Positions 7,850-16,361 are shown, numbered from the stretch's first letter. The stretch is 64,000 nucleotides of DNA from Catenuloplanes indicus (GCF_030813715.1 NZ_JAUSUZ010000001.1:2294001-2358000); one strand, 5' to 3'. Translations and numbers: made by a program. The notes: generated by a model not told the origin, from the sequence alone.

Positions 7850-8827
7850 ATGGGCGAGCTGACCGGACGAACAGTGTTGGTGACCGGAGCGGGGCGGGGC
7901 ATCGGCCGGGCGGAGGCGTTGTACCTGGCCGCCGGCGGCGCGAACGTGGTCGTCAACGACCCGGGTGTGCAGATCGACGGGGGTGGCGGCGACGCCGGCA
8001 TCGCTGCGGCGGTGGTCGACGAGATCCGCACGCGGGGCGGGCGGGCGGTCGCGGACACCGGCAGCGTCACCGACTGGGCGGCCGCCCGGCGCATGGTCGA
8101 GCTGGCCGTCGCGGAGTTCGGCGATCTGCACGCGGTCGTCAACAACGCCGCGATCGAGATCAACAAAGGGCTCGAGCGGCTGACCGAAGCCGAGTTCGAC
8201 GACGTGGTGGCGGTCAAGCTGAAAGGGACCTTCGCCGTGAGCCGCTGGGCCGCGGCGTACTGGCGTGACCGGCGGGACGAGGGAGTCCGCACCGACCGCG
8301 CCATCGTCAACACCGCGTCCGGCTCCGGCCTGCTCAACCCGTTGCCCACGCAGACGAACTACGCGGCGGCGAACGCCGCGGTCGCGGCCGTCACCACCGT
8401 GCACGCGCTGGAACTGCGCCGGCTGGGCGTCCGGGTGAACTGCGTCAGCCCGTCGATGGTGCGCACTCGACTGACGAGTTCCGTGCCCGGCATGCGGCAG
8501 GCGCCACCGGACGCCGAACCCGACCTTCAGGACCCTCGCCGGGTGGCTCCGCTCGTCGCCTACCTGGTCAGCGAGGCATGCCCGCTGACCGGACAGGTGC
8601 TGTCGGTACGCGGCGGCGCGATCGCGGTCAACCAGGGCTGGGCGCGCGGCGCGGAGGTGAACAAGGACGGGAACCTCTGGACGATCCCCGAGCTGGCGGC
8701 CGAACTGACCGCACTGCCGCTCGATGACCCGTTCGAGCGGCTGACGGCCGCGCTCGACGGCGCCCTGGGCGTCCAGGGGCGCGACCGTCTCGAAGCGATG
8801 ATCAACGCGGAGCTCGACGGCCGGTGA
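7850..8827 (+). CDS. Short-chain dehydrogenase/reductase lacking the catalytic lysine
   Basis: This 325-residue SDR has the NAD(P)-binding motif TGAGRGIGRA near residue 13, an NNAAIEIN motif (the NNAG equivalent), and NTASGSG with the catalytic serine. It resembles the SDR domain of peroxisomal multifunctional enzyme type 2 and related bacterial 3-hydroxyacyl or steroid dehydrogenases (opening GRTVLVTGAGRGIGRAEAL, conserved VVNDPG). The Tyr is present at residue 171, but the expected YxxxK reads NYAAANAAV: codon 8372-8374 is AAC, so Lys is Asn at 175. The chosen ATG at 7850 has GAGG 9 nt upstream; ATG 7829 is an alternative. It is divergent from a TetR gene. Activity may be reduced or altered; the substrate is unknown. 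Confidence 0.85.
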   Translation: MGELTGRTVLVTGAGRGIGRAEALYLAAGGANVVVNDPGVQIDGGGGDAGIAAAVVDEIRTRGGRAVADTGSVTDWAAARRMVELAVAEFGDLHAVVNNAAIEINKGLERLTEAEFDDVVAVKLKGTFAVSRWAAAYWRDRRDEGVRTDRAIVNTASGSGLLNPLPTQTNYAAANAAVAAVTTVHALELRRLGVRVNCVSPSMVRTRLTSSVPGMRQAPPDAEPDLQDPRRVAPLVAYLVSEACPLTGQVLSVRGGAIAVNQGWARGAEVNKDGNLWTIPELAAELTALPLDDPFERLTAALDGALGVQGRDRLEAMINAELDGR

Positions 8828-9047
8828 GCCGACGCGAACCGTCTGAACCGGGACGGGCGCCGGCGATCAGGAGCCGGGTGCGGACGCGATCGGAGGGCCC
8901 CCGGCCCCCGAGCCGGCAGCCAAGTCCGTCCAGTGTCGCCGTACCGCAGGCCACGCCGCATATGACCAGGTCAGCAGAGTAGCCGCCCGGCTACTGGCAG
9001 AATGTGGATCAATCTCTGCTGGTTTGTCTGTTCCGGGAAGGCTCACC

Positions 9048-10343
9048 GTGGGTGGCTATGGAGCGCAGGTCGCGCTGGTCCTTGTTCTCGTGTTCGTGAA
9101 CGCGGCCTTCTCCGGGAGCGAGATGGCGCTGATCTCGTTGCGGGAGAGCCAGCTGCAGCGGCTGGAGAAGGCGTCGCGAGGCGGCCGGACGCTGGCCAAG
9201 CTGGCCCGGGACCCGAACCGGTTTCTCTCCACCATCCAGATCGGCATCACGCTGGCCGGCTTCCTCGCGTCGGCGGCGGCGGCAACGTCGCTGGCGCGGC
9301 CGCTGATCGCGCCGCTGGGCGTGCTCGGGGACGCGGCGGAGCCGGCGGCGATCGTGCTGGTCACGATTGTGCTGACGTTCGTCACGCTGGTCGTCGGGGA
9401 ACTGGCGCCGAAGCGGATCGCGATGCAGCGGGCCGAGGGGTGGGCGCTGGTCGCGGCCCGGCCGCTGGACCTGCTCGCCACGATCTCCCGGCCGGTGATC
9501 TGGCTGCTCGGCACGACCACGAACCTGGTGGTACGGCTGACCGGCGGTGATCCGGGCGCCGGCCGGGAGGAGGTCTCCACCGAGGAGATCCGCGACATGA
9601 TCACGGCGCAGCGGGACTTCTCGCCGGAGCAGCGGACCATCATCAGCGGCGCGTTCGACATCGCGGACCGGATCCTGCGGGAGATCCTGGTGCCGCGCCG
9701 GGACGTCACGTCGCTGCGCGCGGACACGCCGGCGCACGACGCGCTGCGCAGCCTGATCGAGTCCGGTCATTCGCGGGCGCCGGTGACCGGGCCGATGGGG
9801 CTGGACGACGTGGTCGGCATGGTGCATCTGCGGGACCTCTACGACGCCACCGGGCCGGTGCGCGAGCTGGCGTCGCCCGCGGTCTTCCTGCCGGAGACGC
9901 TGAAGGTCTCCGACGCGCTCCGCCAGCTCCGCGCGCAGCACCAGCAGTTCGCGCTCGTCGTCGACGAGCGCGGCGCGATCGACGGCATCGTCACCATCGA
10001 GGACCTGGTCGAGGAGATCGTCGGGGAGATCTACGACGAGACCGACCGGGACATCCTGTCCGTGGTCCGCGAGCCGGACGGCGCCCAGCTGCTGCCGGGC
10101 GGGTTCCCGATCCACGACCTGACGGACATCGGCATCGAGCTGGCCGCGGCCGACGACGACGGCGACTACACCACGATCGCGGGCCTGGTGCTGGCCCGCC
10201 TCGGCCACATCCCGAAGACGCCGGGCGAGGTGGTCACCACCGCCGGGCTCAGCCTTGAGGTCGTCGAGATCACCGGCCACGCCATCACCAAGATCCGGCT
10301 GCGCGAGATCCCGGACGCGGACCCGGAGACGACGCAGGACTGA
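9048..10343 (+). CDS. CNNM/CorC-family membrane protein with CBS pair
   Basis: The 431-residue protein has the CNNM (DUF21) transmembrane domain (residues about 1-190, with the family signature AAFSGSEMALISLRESQL and ELAPKRIAMQ), then a CBS domain pair (about 205-335, ending VVDERGAIDGIVTIEDLVEE), then a CorC/HlyC C-terminal domain (about 345-425). Members are inner-membrane proteins linked to Mg2+ or other cation efflux; some are labelled hemolysin-like, without good evidence. The GTG start at 9048 is chosen because GGGAAGG ends 6 nt upstream; a TTG at 9024 is possible. The central CBS region may bind adenosine nucleotides. It stands alone, with 220 bp of unremarkable DNA upstream. Confidence 0.9.
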   Translation: MGGYGAQVALVLVLVFVNAAFSGSEMALISLRESQLQRLEKASRGGRTLAKLARDPNRFLSTIQIGITLAGFLASAAAATSLARPLIAPLGVLGDAAEPAAIVLVTIVLTFVTLVVGELAPKRIAMQRAEGWALVAARPLDLLATISRPVIWLLGTTTNLVVRLTGGDPGAGREEVSTEEIRDMITAQRDFSPEQRTIISGAFDIADRILREILVPRRDVTSLRADTPAHDALRSLIESGHSRAPVTGPMGLDDVVGMVHLRDLYDATGPVRELASPAVFLPETLKVSDALRQLRAQHQQFALVVDERGAIDGIVTIEDLVEEIVGEIYDETDRDILSVVREPDGAQLLPGGFPIHDLTDIGIELAAADDDGDYTTIAGLVLARLGHIPKTPGEVVTTAGLSLEVVEITGHAITKIRLREIPDADPETTQD

Positions 10344-10510
10344 GCCGGGGCAGGATGGCCGGGCACCATGTCCGGCACGTCCGGCCCCGGCCCGGCACGC
10401 GCGCGCCGGCCACCCGGGAGAGCATGTCCGGTGGCCGCCGAGCGCCTGTTCGCCAAGCGTGGCGCCGGGGAGCCCCGATGACGCGGTCGCCGGCCCGCTG
10501 ACCGCCCGGG

Positions 10511-11449
10511 TCACCGGACGCCGGGCGCGACCACCAGTGTGCCGGCCGCGACGTCCATCGTGGCGTGCGCGCCGATCGGAACGGTCAGCTGCCCGGCGCC
10601 GTGCCCGATCCGCAGACCACCCAGCACGGGTACGCCGAGCGTGCCCAGCCGTTCCGCCACCACGGCCGCGGCGGTCGGCGTACCGGTGCCGCAGTTGGTG
10701 AACTGGCCGAGCACGACGCCGGCCAGCCGGTCGAGCTTGCCGGACCGGATCAGCTGGGTGAGCATGCGGTCGAACCGGTACGGCGCCTCGTTGACATCCT
10801 CGAGCAGCAGGATCGCGCCGGTCAGATCGGGCAGCGAGCCGGTGCCCACGTCCGAGGCGATCATGGTGAGGTTGCCGCCGAGCAGCGGGCCGGACGCGGT
10901 GCCGTCGATCCGGACGGCCGCGCTCGGCTCGGCCGGGTCGCGGGTGAGCACGATGTCGTCGCAGGTCATCAGCGCGCCGCGGAGCGACGCTATCGAGGCC
11001 GGGCCGAGGCGGTCGTCGACCCAGGCCGCGACCGGGCCGTAGAAGCTGACCAGTCGCGCAGCCCGCCACAGCCGGCTGAGCAGCACGGTGAGGTCGCTGA
11101 AGCCGACGAAGATCTTCGGATCGGCACGGACCGCGTCGATGTCGAGCCCGTCGATTATCCGCTGCGTGCCGTATCCGCCGCGGGCGCCGATCACCGCGCG
11201 CACGGCCGGGTCGCGGACCGCGGCGTTCAGGTCGTCCAGGCGCTGCTGGTCCGTACCGGCCAGATAGGGGGTGCCGCCGTAGACGTGCTCGCCGTACTGC
11301 ACGACCAGGCCCAGCTGTTCCAGCACGGCCTGCCCACGGTCGAGGCGGGCGTCGCCGGGGTGCGCGGTCGCGACGATCCGGACCGCGTCACCGGGTACGA
11401 GCGCGGGCGCGCGCCGGACGAGTACGGTCGACGAGTTCGTGGTGATCAT
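10511..11449 (-). CDS. LD-carboxypeptidase (peptidase S66)
   Basis: A 312-residue S66 serine peptidase that would release the terminal D-alanine from L,D-peptide bonds of murein tetrapeptides during wall recycling. Family landmarks are clear: ARGGYGTQRII (residues 89-99), FVGFSDLTVL with the nucleophile Ser at 118, the LLLEDVNEAPYRFDRML segment with the catalytic Glu, and IGHGAGQ with the His. Some S66 members (MccF type) instead cleave microcin-like antibiotics, so immunity is an alternative. The ATG at 11447-11449 has GGAGG 4-5 nt upstream. There is no signal peptide, which matches a cytoplasmic recycling enzyme. Neighbours do not indicate an operon. Confidence 0.9.
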   Translation of the reverse strand: MITTNSSTVLVRRAPALVPGDAVRIVATAHPGDARLDRGQAVLEQLGLVVQYGEHVYGGTPYLAGTDQQRLDDLNAAVRDPAVRAVIGARGGYGTQRIIDGLDIDAVRADPKIFVGFSDLTVLLSRLWRAARLVSFYGPVAAWVDDRLGPASIASLRGALMTCDDIVLTRDPAEPSAAVRIDGTASGPLLGGNLTMIASDVGTGSLPDLTGAILLLEDVNEAPYRFDRMLTQLIRSGKLDRLAGVVLGQFTNCGTGTPTAAAVVAERLGTLGVPVLGGLRIGHGAGQLTVPIGAHATMDVAAGTLVVAPGVR

Positions 11450-11600
11450 GGGGCCTCCAAGCGTCGATGAGACCGCGGGACCACCAGGGTCGGCAAGCGC
11501 GCCGGGCATCGTCAACCGCCCGATGTCTCCTTCGACCGCAGACGGCAATCGAACGCCGTTCCCTATGCTTGAACGACATTCATGTGCAGCGTGAAACCGC

Positions 11601-12566
11601 TCACCGGCCGGTGCGCACCGGCTGGCCGGGGACCGGGGGCAGCCGCCGCTCCACGTCGTCCAGGATCTGGCGGACCTGGGCGAGCTGATCCCGTACCGAC
11701 GGCTCGGCGTTTCCGCCCTTCGCCGCGACCGCCTGGTTCGCGGCCGCGACCGCGGCCTGGCCCGCCGCCAGCGCCGCTCGGCCGGCCGCGCTGGCCGCCT
11801 TCTCCGCCGCGTCCGCGAGGCGCTGCGTCTCCTCCGCGGTCGGCTGCTTGGCCGCGGCCATCTCCTCGTGCGCCTCCTGCAACGCGGTCAGCACCAGGCC
11901 GACCAGCAGGTTCGTCAGCAGGTAGCAGGCCGCGACCATGTAGGAGACGTAGTAGAGGACCGCCCACTCGGTCACCGCGCGGCCGGCCACCAGCGTGTCC
12001 GTGATGCCGTCCAGCGACAGCAGCAGGAAGAGCGTGAGCATGGCCCGGCCGGCCGTGCCGTACTGCTCCGGGAACGCGTCGCCGAACATCATCCAGCCGA
12101 GCATCGCGTACCCGTAGAGGACCAGCACCATCACGGAGAGGAAGCTGCCCAGGCCGGGGAGCGCCCGCCGGATGCCGATCAGGATCACCCGCAGGCTGGG
12201 GAACAACCGGAACGTGCGGACCAGCCGGGCGAGGCGCAGCAGGCGGAAAAGCGTCACGTTCTCCCGTACGCCGGGCAGCAGTGGCGCGACCACGATGAGC
12301 AGGTCGAAGACGTTCCACGCGTCCTTGAAGAACCCGGCCGGCGCCCGCAGATGGGCGCCGAACCGAATCAGCAGCTCGACGACGAACCCGGCCAGGCAGA
12401 CGTACTCTATGCCGCGGATCACCGGCCCGAACGACGCGATCAGCGGGTCATAGGTCTCCAGGCCCAGCGCGATCGCGTTCACCACGATCAGTGCGAGCCC
12501 GGCCAGGTGGAACCAGGTCCGCTCGGTCGCGGTCTCGCAAGCCTCGGCGATTGTGGTGCGCGTCAT
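11601..12566 (-). CDS. Single-domain voltage-gated cation channel (BacNav-like)
   Basis: The 321-residue protein has six transmembrane helices in the order of one voltage-gated channel domain. S4 (about 106-124) has arginines at 108, 111, 114, 117 and 120, the typical every-third spacing of a voltage sensor. The pore lies between about 165 and 195 and the filter reads SLDGI (184-188) where NaChBac has TLESW. The tail after residue 225 is rich in Ala, Glu and Lys and likely forms the coiled coil that bundles four subunits. The ATG at 12564-12566 follows GGAGAACG. The changed filter makes the ion selectivity uncertain (Na+, Ca2+ or mixed). It precedes no obvious partner. Confidence 0.88.
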   Translation of the reverse strand: MTRTTIAEACETATERTWFHLAGLALIVVNAIALGLETYDPLIASFGPVIRGIEYVCLAGFVVELLIRFGAHLRAPAGFFKDAWNVFDLLIVVAPLLPGVRENVTLFRLLRLARLVRTFRLFPSLRVILIGIRRALPGLGSFLSVMVLVLYGYAMLGWMMFGDAFPEQYGTAGRAMLTLFLLLSLDGITDTLVAGRAVTEWAVLYYVSYMVAACYLLTNLLVGLVLTALQEAHEEMAAAKQPTAEETQRLADAAEKAASAAGRAALAAGQAAVAAANQAVAAKGGNAEPSVRDQLAQVRQILDDVERRLPPVPGQPVRTGR

Positions 12567-12638
12567 CGTTCTCCTAGGCCGTGATCACCGAGCGCAGCCT
12601 AGATCATGGCCGGACCGGACGGCCAACGTGGACAGTTC

Positions 12639-13595
12639 TCAGATCAGCGGTGCGATCCGGTCGACGCGGTTCGTCCACACCCATCCTGACCAGCCCTCCG
12701 GCACCTGGTCGAGGGACGCGGCGGTGTCGAAGCCCGCGGACCACGGGCCGTCGCCGGCGACCAGCACGACGCGGGTGTCCACGCTCCGCATCCGGTCCAC
12801 GAACAGGTTGGGCCAGCCCCAGAGCCAGCGGCCGTACCGTTCCGGCAGGTGCAGCTCGATGTGCGCGCACGCGCCGGGCACGATGCCGCTCGCACCGGCC
12901 GCGAGGTACGCCACCAGGCAGTCCACCATGATCTTCTTGGACGCGACACGGAAGCCGGGCACCTGCTGCCGGATCACGTCCATCGCGGTGTCCCCGCCGT
13001 ACGCGGCCATGGTCGCGCGCCGCTCCGGCGACAGCGTGTTCAGGTAGGCCGCGACCGGGCCGCCCTCCGCGTCGTTCTTCACGTCCAGCAGCAGCTCATG
13101 ATCCGGGAACATGGCCACCACCTCCTCCACGGTGGGCATCAGTCCGACGCCGGTGCCGCGCAGTGGATAGGTCGCGCCGCCGTCCGCGGTGTAGCCAAAA
13201 CCCAGATCGAGACCACGCAGATACTCGTACGGGTGATCCTTGACCGCGCCGGAGCCGTCGGTGCGGCAGTCCAGCGTGCTGTCGTGGAACACCACGAGCC
13301 GGCCGTCCGCGCTGACCTGCACGTCGAACTCCAGCATGTCCGCACCGGCCGCGAACGCCGCGCGCATCGACTCCAGCGTGTTCTCCAGGTACGTGTGGTC
13401 CGGCGGGTGGATGCGGGCCGCGGTGCAGGTGTCGTTCTGCACGCCGTCCAGCGGGTAGGTCTGCGCGATGCCGCGGTGCGCGAGCAGCGGCGGGCCGCCG
13501 TCCCGGCCGCCCCACAGGCGCGAGCTGTTGGCGACGGCCACGGTCACGGCCAGCACACCGACGACGACGGCGGCGATCAGAAGCTTTCGTCTCAC
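12639..13595 (-). CDS. Glycerophosphodiester phosphodiesterase, exported or membrane-anchored
   Basis: The 318-residue protein starts with a basic, hydrophobic stretch (MRRKLLIAAVVVGVLAVTVA) that acts as a signal peptide or anchor. It has the GDPD catalytic elements: LLAHRG at about 37-42, ENT in the YLENTLESM segment, GADMLEFDVQ and VVFHDS. GDPD enzymes hydrolyse glycerophosphodiesters from lipids or teichoic acids to glycerol 3-phosphate and an alcohol. The C-terminal segment WGWPNLFVDRM has the form of the late barrel strand. The start is GTG at 13593-13595; no strong ribosome site is visible, so the exact start is less sure. A short GGCCG/CGGCC hairpin follows the stop at 12608-12624. Confidence 0.88.
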   Translation of the reverse strand: MRRKLLIAAVVVGVLAVTVAVANSSRLWGGRDGGPPLLAHRGIAQTYPLDGVQNDTCTAARIHPPDHTYLENTLESMRAAFAAGADMLEFDVQVSADGRLVVFHDSTLDCRTDGSGAVKDHPYEYLRGLDLGFGYTADGGATYPLRGTGVGLMPTVEEVVAMFPDHELLLDVKNDAEGGPVAAYLNTLSPERRATMAAYGGDTAMDVIRQQVPGFRVASKKIMVDCLVAYLAAGASGIVPGACAHIELHLPERYGRWLWGWPNLFVDRMRSVDTRVVLVAGDGPWSAGFDTAASLDQVPEGWSGWVWTNRVDRIAPLI

Positions 13596-13642
13596 CCCAG
13601 CAGGGTGCCGTCCCGTGGCCGGACGCGGAATGAGCGAAGGAT

Positions 13643-14380
13643 CTAGTCCTTTCGGGCAGGTCCGTCGCGGGTGAGCAGCGCGGCCTGGGTCCGGCTGGTC
13701 ACGCCGAGCTTGGCCAGCAGGCTACTGACGTGCACCTTCACGGTGCGCTCGGCGACCGACAGCGCGCGGGCGATCTCCTGGTTCGAAAGGCCGCGCCCGA
13801 CCAGTCCCCAGACCTCCCGTTCCCGCGCGGTCAGCCCGCGGCCGCCCGGGTTCGGCGCGGCACCCGGTCGCGCCGCCGGTCCCGCCACGGCTCCCGGCCG
13901 TGCCGCCGCTCCCGGTGCGGTTCCCGGCCGTGCCGCCGCTCCCGGTGCGGCTCCCGGCCGTACCGTGGGCGGCTCTCGATCTGGCGCGGGCCACAGCAAC
14001 CGGGCCGCGGACGAGCTGAGCGCCGTCACGCCCGCGTGCGCGCCGCGGATCGCGGCCGCCAGCTCGGCACCGCCCGCGTCCTTCAGCACGAACCCGGCCG
14101 CACCGGCCGCCAGCGCACGCTGCACGTCCGCGGCCCGGCCGACCGTGGTGAGGATCAGCACCGGCGGCCCCACGATCTTGCGCAGGATCTCGACCCCGTC
14201 CGCGCCGGGCAGGTACAGGTCGAGCAGCACCACGTCCGCGGAGTGAGCGTCGAGGAACGCGAGCAGCGCGGGCCCGTCCGGCAGCTCCGCGACCACGTCC
14301 AGGTCCGGCTGCGCGCCGAGCACCAGGCCCAGCCCCTCCCGGACCAGCGCCTGGTCGTCGACGACGACAACCCGGATCAT
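13643..14380 (-). CDS. NarL/LuxR-family response regulator with expanded linker
   Basis: The 245-residue regulator has a receiver domain (residues 1-120: acidic pair DD at 8-9, phospho-acceptor Asp in VVLLDLYLPGADG, Lys in FVLKDAGG) and a C-terminal LuxR-type helix-turn-helix (about 180-240, GLTAREREVWGLVGRGLSNQ). The two are joined by a linker of about 50 residues built of PGAAARPG-like repeats, encoded by a 30-bp tandem repeat. It pairs with the divergent histidine kinase; the start codons are only 6 bp apart. The ATG (14378-14380) has no Shine-Dalgarno sequence, but TAGCAT lies 6 nt upstream, so the mRNA is probably leaderless. Target genes are unknown. Confidence 0.92.
   Translation of the reverse strand: MIRVVVVDDQALVREGLGLVLGAQPDLDVVAELPDGPALLAFLDAHSADVVLLDLYLPGADGVEILRKIVGPPVLILTTVGRAADVQRALAAGAAGFVLKDAGGAELAAAIRGAHAGVTALSSSAARLLWPAPDREPPTVRPGAAPGAAARPGTAPGAAARPGAVAGPAARPGAAPNPGGRGLTAREREVWGLVGRGLSNQEIARALSVAERTVKVHVSSLLAKLGVTSRTQAALLTRDGPARKD
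13861..13962 (-). repeat. 30-bp in-frame tandem repeat in the regulator linker
   Basis: Two nearly identical 30-bp units (13891-13920 and 13921-13950, one base different at the first position) are followed by a partial unit to 13962 and preceded by a degenerate one at 13861-13890. Each unit encodes 10 residues of the Pro/Ala/Arg linker, so copy-number change would alter linker length without shifting frame. Confidence 0.8.
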
Positions 14381-14392
14381 GTGCCCATGCTA
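14375..14392. promoter_or_regulatory. Interlocked -10 elements of a divergent leaderless pair
   Basis: The regulator start codon (complement of 14378-14380) and the kinase start codon (14387-14389) are 6 bp apart. TAGCAT, complement of 14387-14392, matches the actinobacterial TANNNT -10 and ends 6 nt before the regulator ATG; it coincides with the first two kinase codons. GATCAT (14375-14380) ends 6 nt before the kinase ATG and overlaps the regulator start codon. Each promoter therefore lies inside the other gene's coding sequence. Confidence 0.45.
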
Positions 14393-15394
14393 AAGCTCCG
14401 TGCGCGGCTCACCGACGTGGCGCTGACCGGCGCGGCCGCGCTGCTGTTCGCGGGCTCCGGCACCGCGGTCTCGGTGCCGCTCGCGGTCGCGCAGGTGAGC
14501 CCGCTGCTGCTCCGGCGCCGGTGCCCGGCCGTGGTGCTGATCGTGGTGGCCGCCGCGACCGCGGCGCACACCACTCTCGGGATGGCCCGCGCGATCGGCT
14601 TCCTGCCGGTCACCGTGGCGATCTTCACGGCCGCCGCGCAGCGCGGCGTGCTGACCCGCTGGGTACTCTGCCCGGCCGCCGGCCTGGCCGTCGCGGCCGC
14701 GAGCGCGGCCCGGCACGGCCCGGTCGAGGGCTTCCTGCTGGCCGTCGTCATGGTGATCATCGCCTGGCTGGCCGGCTTCGAGCGCGACGAGCACCTGCGC
14801 CTGCGCCTGGAGGTCGCCGCGTCCGCCGACCGCGAGCGCCTGGCCCGGCGGGTACACGACACGCTCGCCCACACCGTCACGGTCATGCTGCTGCAGACCG
14901 AGGCGCTGCGCGCGACCGCGCCGCTCGGTCCGTCCGACCGGCACCGGGTCGATCTGGTGCTGGCCGCGGGCCGGGAGGCGCTGGCCGATGTCCGCGCCGC
15001 GCTGGCCGGCACCGCACCGGTCCTCGACCTGCCCGGTCGCCTCGCCCTGCTGCGCGCCTCCGGCCTGCACCTGCCCGAGTCACTGCCGGCCGCGCTGACC
15101 ACCGGTCTGCCGCCGGCGCTGCACGACATCGTGGCCCGCCTGATCGGCGAGACCGCCACGAACGCACTCCGCCACGACGGCCCCGGCACCCGCCTCACGA
15201 TCTCGGCCACCCGCTCGGGCCCGTCCCTGACCATCACGATCGTCAGCTCCGGCGGCCGCGCGCCCGGCTCCCCCGCCGGCCCCGGCTTCGGCCTGAAAAG
15301 CCTTTCCAAGGACATCCGCGGGTACGGCGGCAGCCTCACCTACGGCCCTTCCGGCGGCACCTGGACGACCGTCGCGGTCCTGCCGGCCACGTGA
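14387..15394 (+). CDS. Sensor histidine kinase (NarX/DesK type)
   Basis: The 335-residue kinase has an N-terminal membrane region of about five or six hydrophobic helices (residues 1-130, little extracellular loop), then a HisKA_3 dimerisation domain with the phospho-acceptor His in the motif LARRVHDTLAHTVTVML (about 150-166), then a shortened HATPase domain (GETATNALRHDGPGTR as N-box; GFGLKSLSKDIRGYGG as G-box). It should phosphorylate the divergent LuxR-type regulator. The first in-frame ATG is 14387; a GTG at 14381 is also in frame. With so little space between the genes a later start cannot be excluded, though the first helix would then be lost. The signal may be sensed within the membrane. 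Confidence 0.88.
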   Translation: MLKLRARLTDVALTGAAALLFAGSGTAVSVPLAVAQVSPLLLRRRCPAVVLIVVAAATAAHTTLGMARAIGFLPVTVAIFTAAAQRGVLTRWVLCPAAGLAVAAASAARHGPVEGFLLAVVMVIIAWLAGFERDEHLRLRLEVAASADRERLARRVHDTLAHTVTVMLLQTEALRATAPLGPSDRHRVDLVLAAGREALADVRAALAGTAPVLDLPGRLALLRASGLHLPESLPAALTTGLPPALHDIVARLIGETATNALRHDGPGTRLTISATRSGPSLTITIVSSGGRAPGSPAGPGFGLKSLSKDIRGYGGSLTYGPSGGTWTTVAVLPAT

Positions 15395-15603
15395 CGACCC
15401 GGCACCGGCCGCAGCCACCGGCAGCCAGGCGCGCACGATCGCCGCCGCCGGGTCAAGAACGGCGGCACCAGAGACCCCGCCGCGCGACAGCCGCGCCGGC
15501 GGCGGCATCCGCTGCACACGGCCGCCGTGACCACGCGAAGGCACTTCCTCACCGGCACCGGCAGCAGGACGGCGAGACCGCCGGCGGCCCGGTGGCGCGC
15601 CCG

Positions 15604-16224
15604 TCAGTAGCCCGCGGTCGCGCGCCGCCGGCGGCGGGCCAGCCATTCGGCCAGGCCGGCCGCGGAGACCGTGGCCATCAGGCCGGCGCCGGCCGCGATG
15701 ACGGCGATCCGGCGGCGCTGCGAGTTGTCCTTCTCGACCAGGTCGGCGTCGGTGAGCGGAACGACGGTGATCTGCGCGCCGTCGGAGAGACCGAACGGCT
15801 GCTGGCGGGCCACGACCTCCTCGCCGATCAGGCCGTCCATCACGTCGATGATGCGGCGGGCCTCGGTCTCGGTGTCCGCGAGCACCTCGATCGCGATGAT
15901 GGCGGCGCCGGTGTTGGTCACGGACACGGTCCACTCGCCGCGGTAGCCCTGCGCGAAGAGGTCCTCGGCCAGCGTCGCGCTGCTCAGCCGGACCTCGATC
16001 ACGTCGGCCAGCGTGACCGGGTTCCACGGGTTCTGCTTCACCGTGTCGCCGATCGCCGGGCTGTACTGCTCGCGCTGCGGCAGGAGCGTCACGTGCCCGG
16101 TCACCTTCGCCTGTTGCGGCAGGCCGAGCATCGCCCACGCGACCGCCGCTACCGTCAGCAACATCAGCGGCGCGGTGATCGGCCACCGGCGCAGGAGAAT
16201 CCTGCCGACATCCGCGAAGTCCAT
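15604..16224 (-). CDS. Wzz/YveK-like chain-length determinant-type protein
   Basis: This 206-residue protein has two transmembrane helices, at residues about 14-36 and 172-193, enclosing an extracellular region of about 130 residues. That topology, the N-terminal MDFADVGRILLRRWP and the VLADTETEARRIIDVMDG segment fit the Wzz/YveK family that shapes polysaccharide polymer length together with a tyrosine kinase. No kinase or glycosyltransferase lies next to it, so it may be an orphan or have another envelope role. The C-terminus is short and basic (RRRRRATAGY) and lacks kinase motifs. The gene is flanked by 209 bp and 137 bp of non-coding sequence in which I see no other gene. Confidence 0.6.
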   Translation of the reverse strand: MDFADVGRILLRRWPITAPLMLLTVAAVAWAMLGLPQQAKVTGHVTLLPQREQYSPAIGDTVKQNPWNPVTLADVIEVRLSSATLAEDLFAQGYRGEWTVSVTNTGAAIIAIEVLADTETEARRIIDVMDGLIGEEVVARQQPFGLSDGAQITVVPLTDADLVEKDNSQRRRIAVIAAGAGLMATVSAAGLAEWLARRRRRATAGY

Positions 16225-16321
16225 CGTTTCCCCTCGTCACGCCCGCGGGGACGGTACCGCGTCTTCCTGTGACGTCGTTGTGAGCCCCTACCCAGCGTGA
16301 CATGCCCACACCGGGCGGGGT

Positions 16322-16350
16322 GTGCCGCCCGCCGGAGCGGCGGGCGGCAC
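16322..16350 (-). terminator. 13-bp perfect hairpin after the luciferase-like gene
   Basis: GTGCCGCCCGCCG (16322-16334) pairs perfectly with CGGCGGGCGGCAC (16338-16350) around a 3-nt loop. It begins 12 nt after the stop of the gene at 16362. There is no T tract, as is usual in high-GC actinomycetes. Confidence 0.7.
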
Positions 16351-16361
16351 CGGGGAACGGA

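Noticed and set aside
10344-10510. Possible fifth copy of the dispersed element (AGCATG within a GC-rich gap)
   Set aside because: Only the short word is shared; the CCCGCTTCCGG half is missing.
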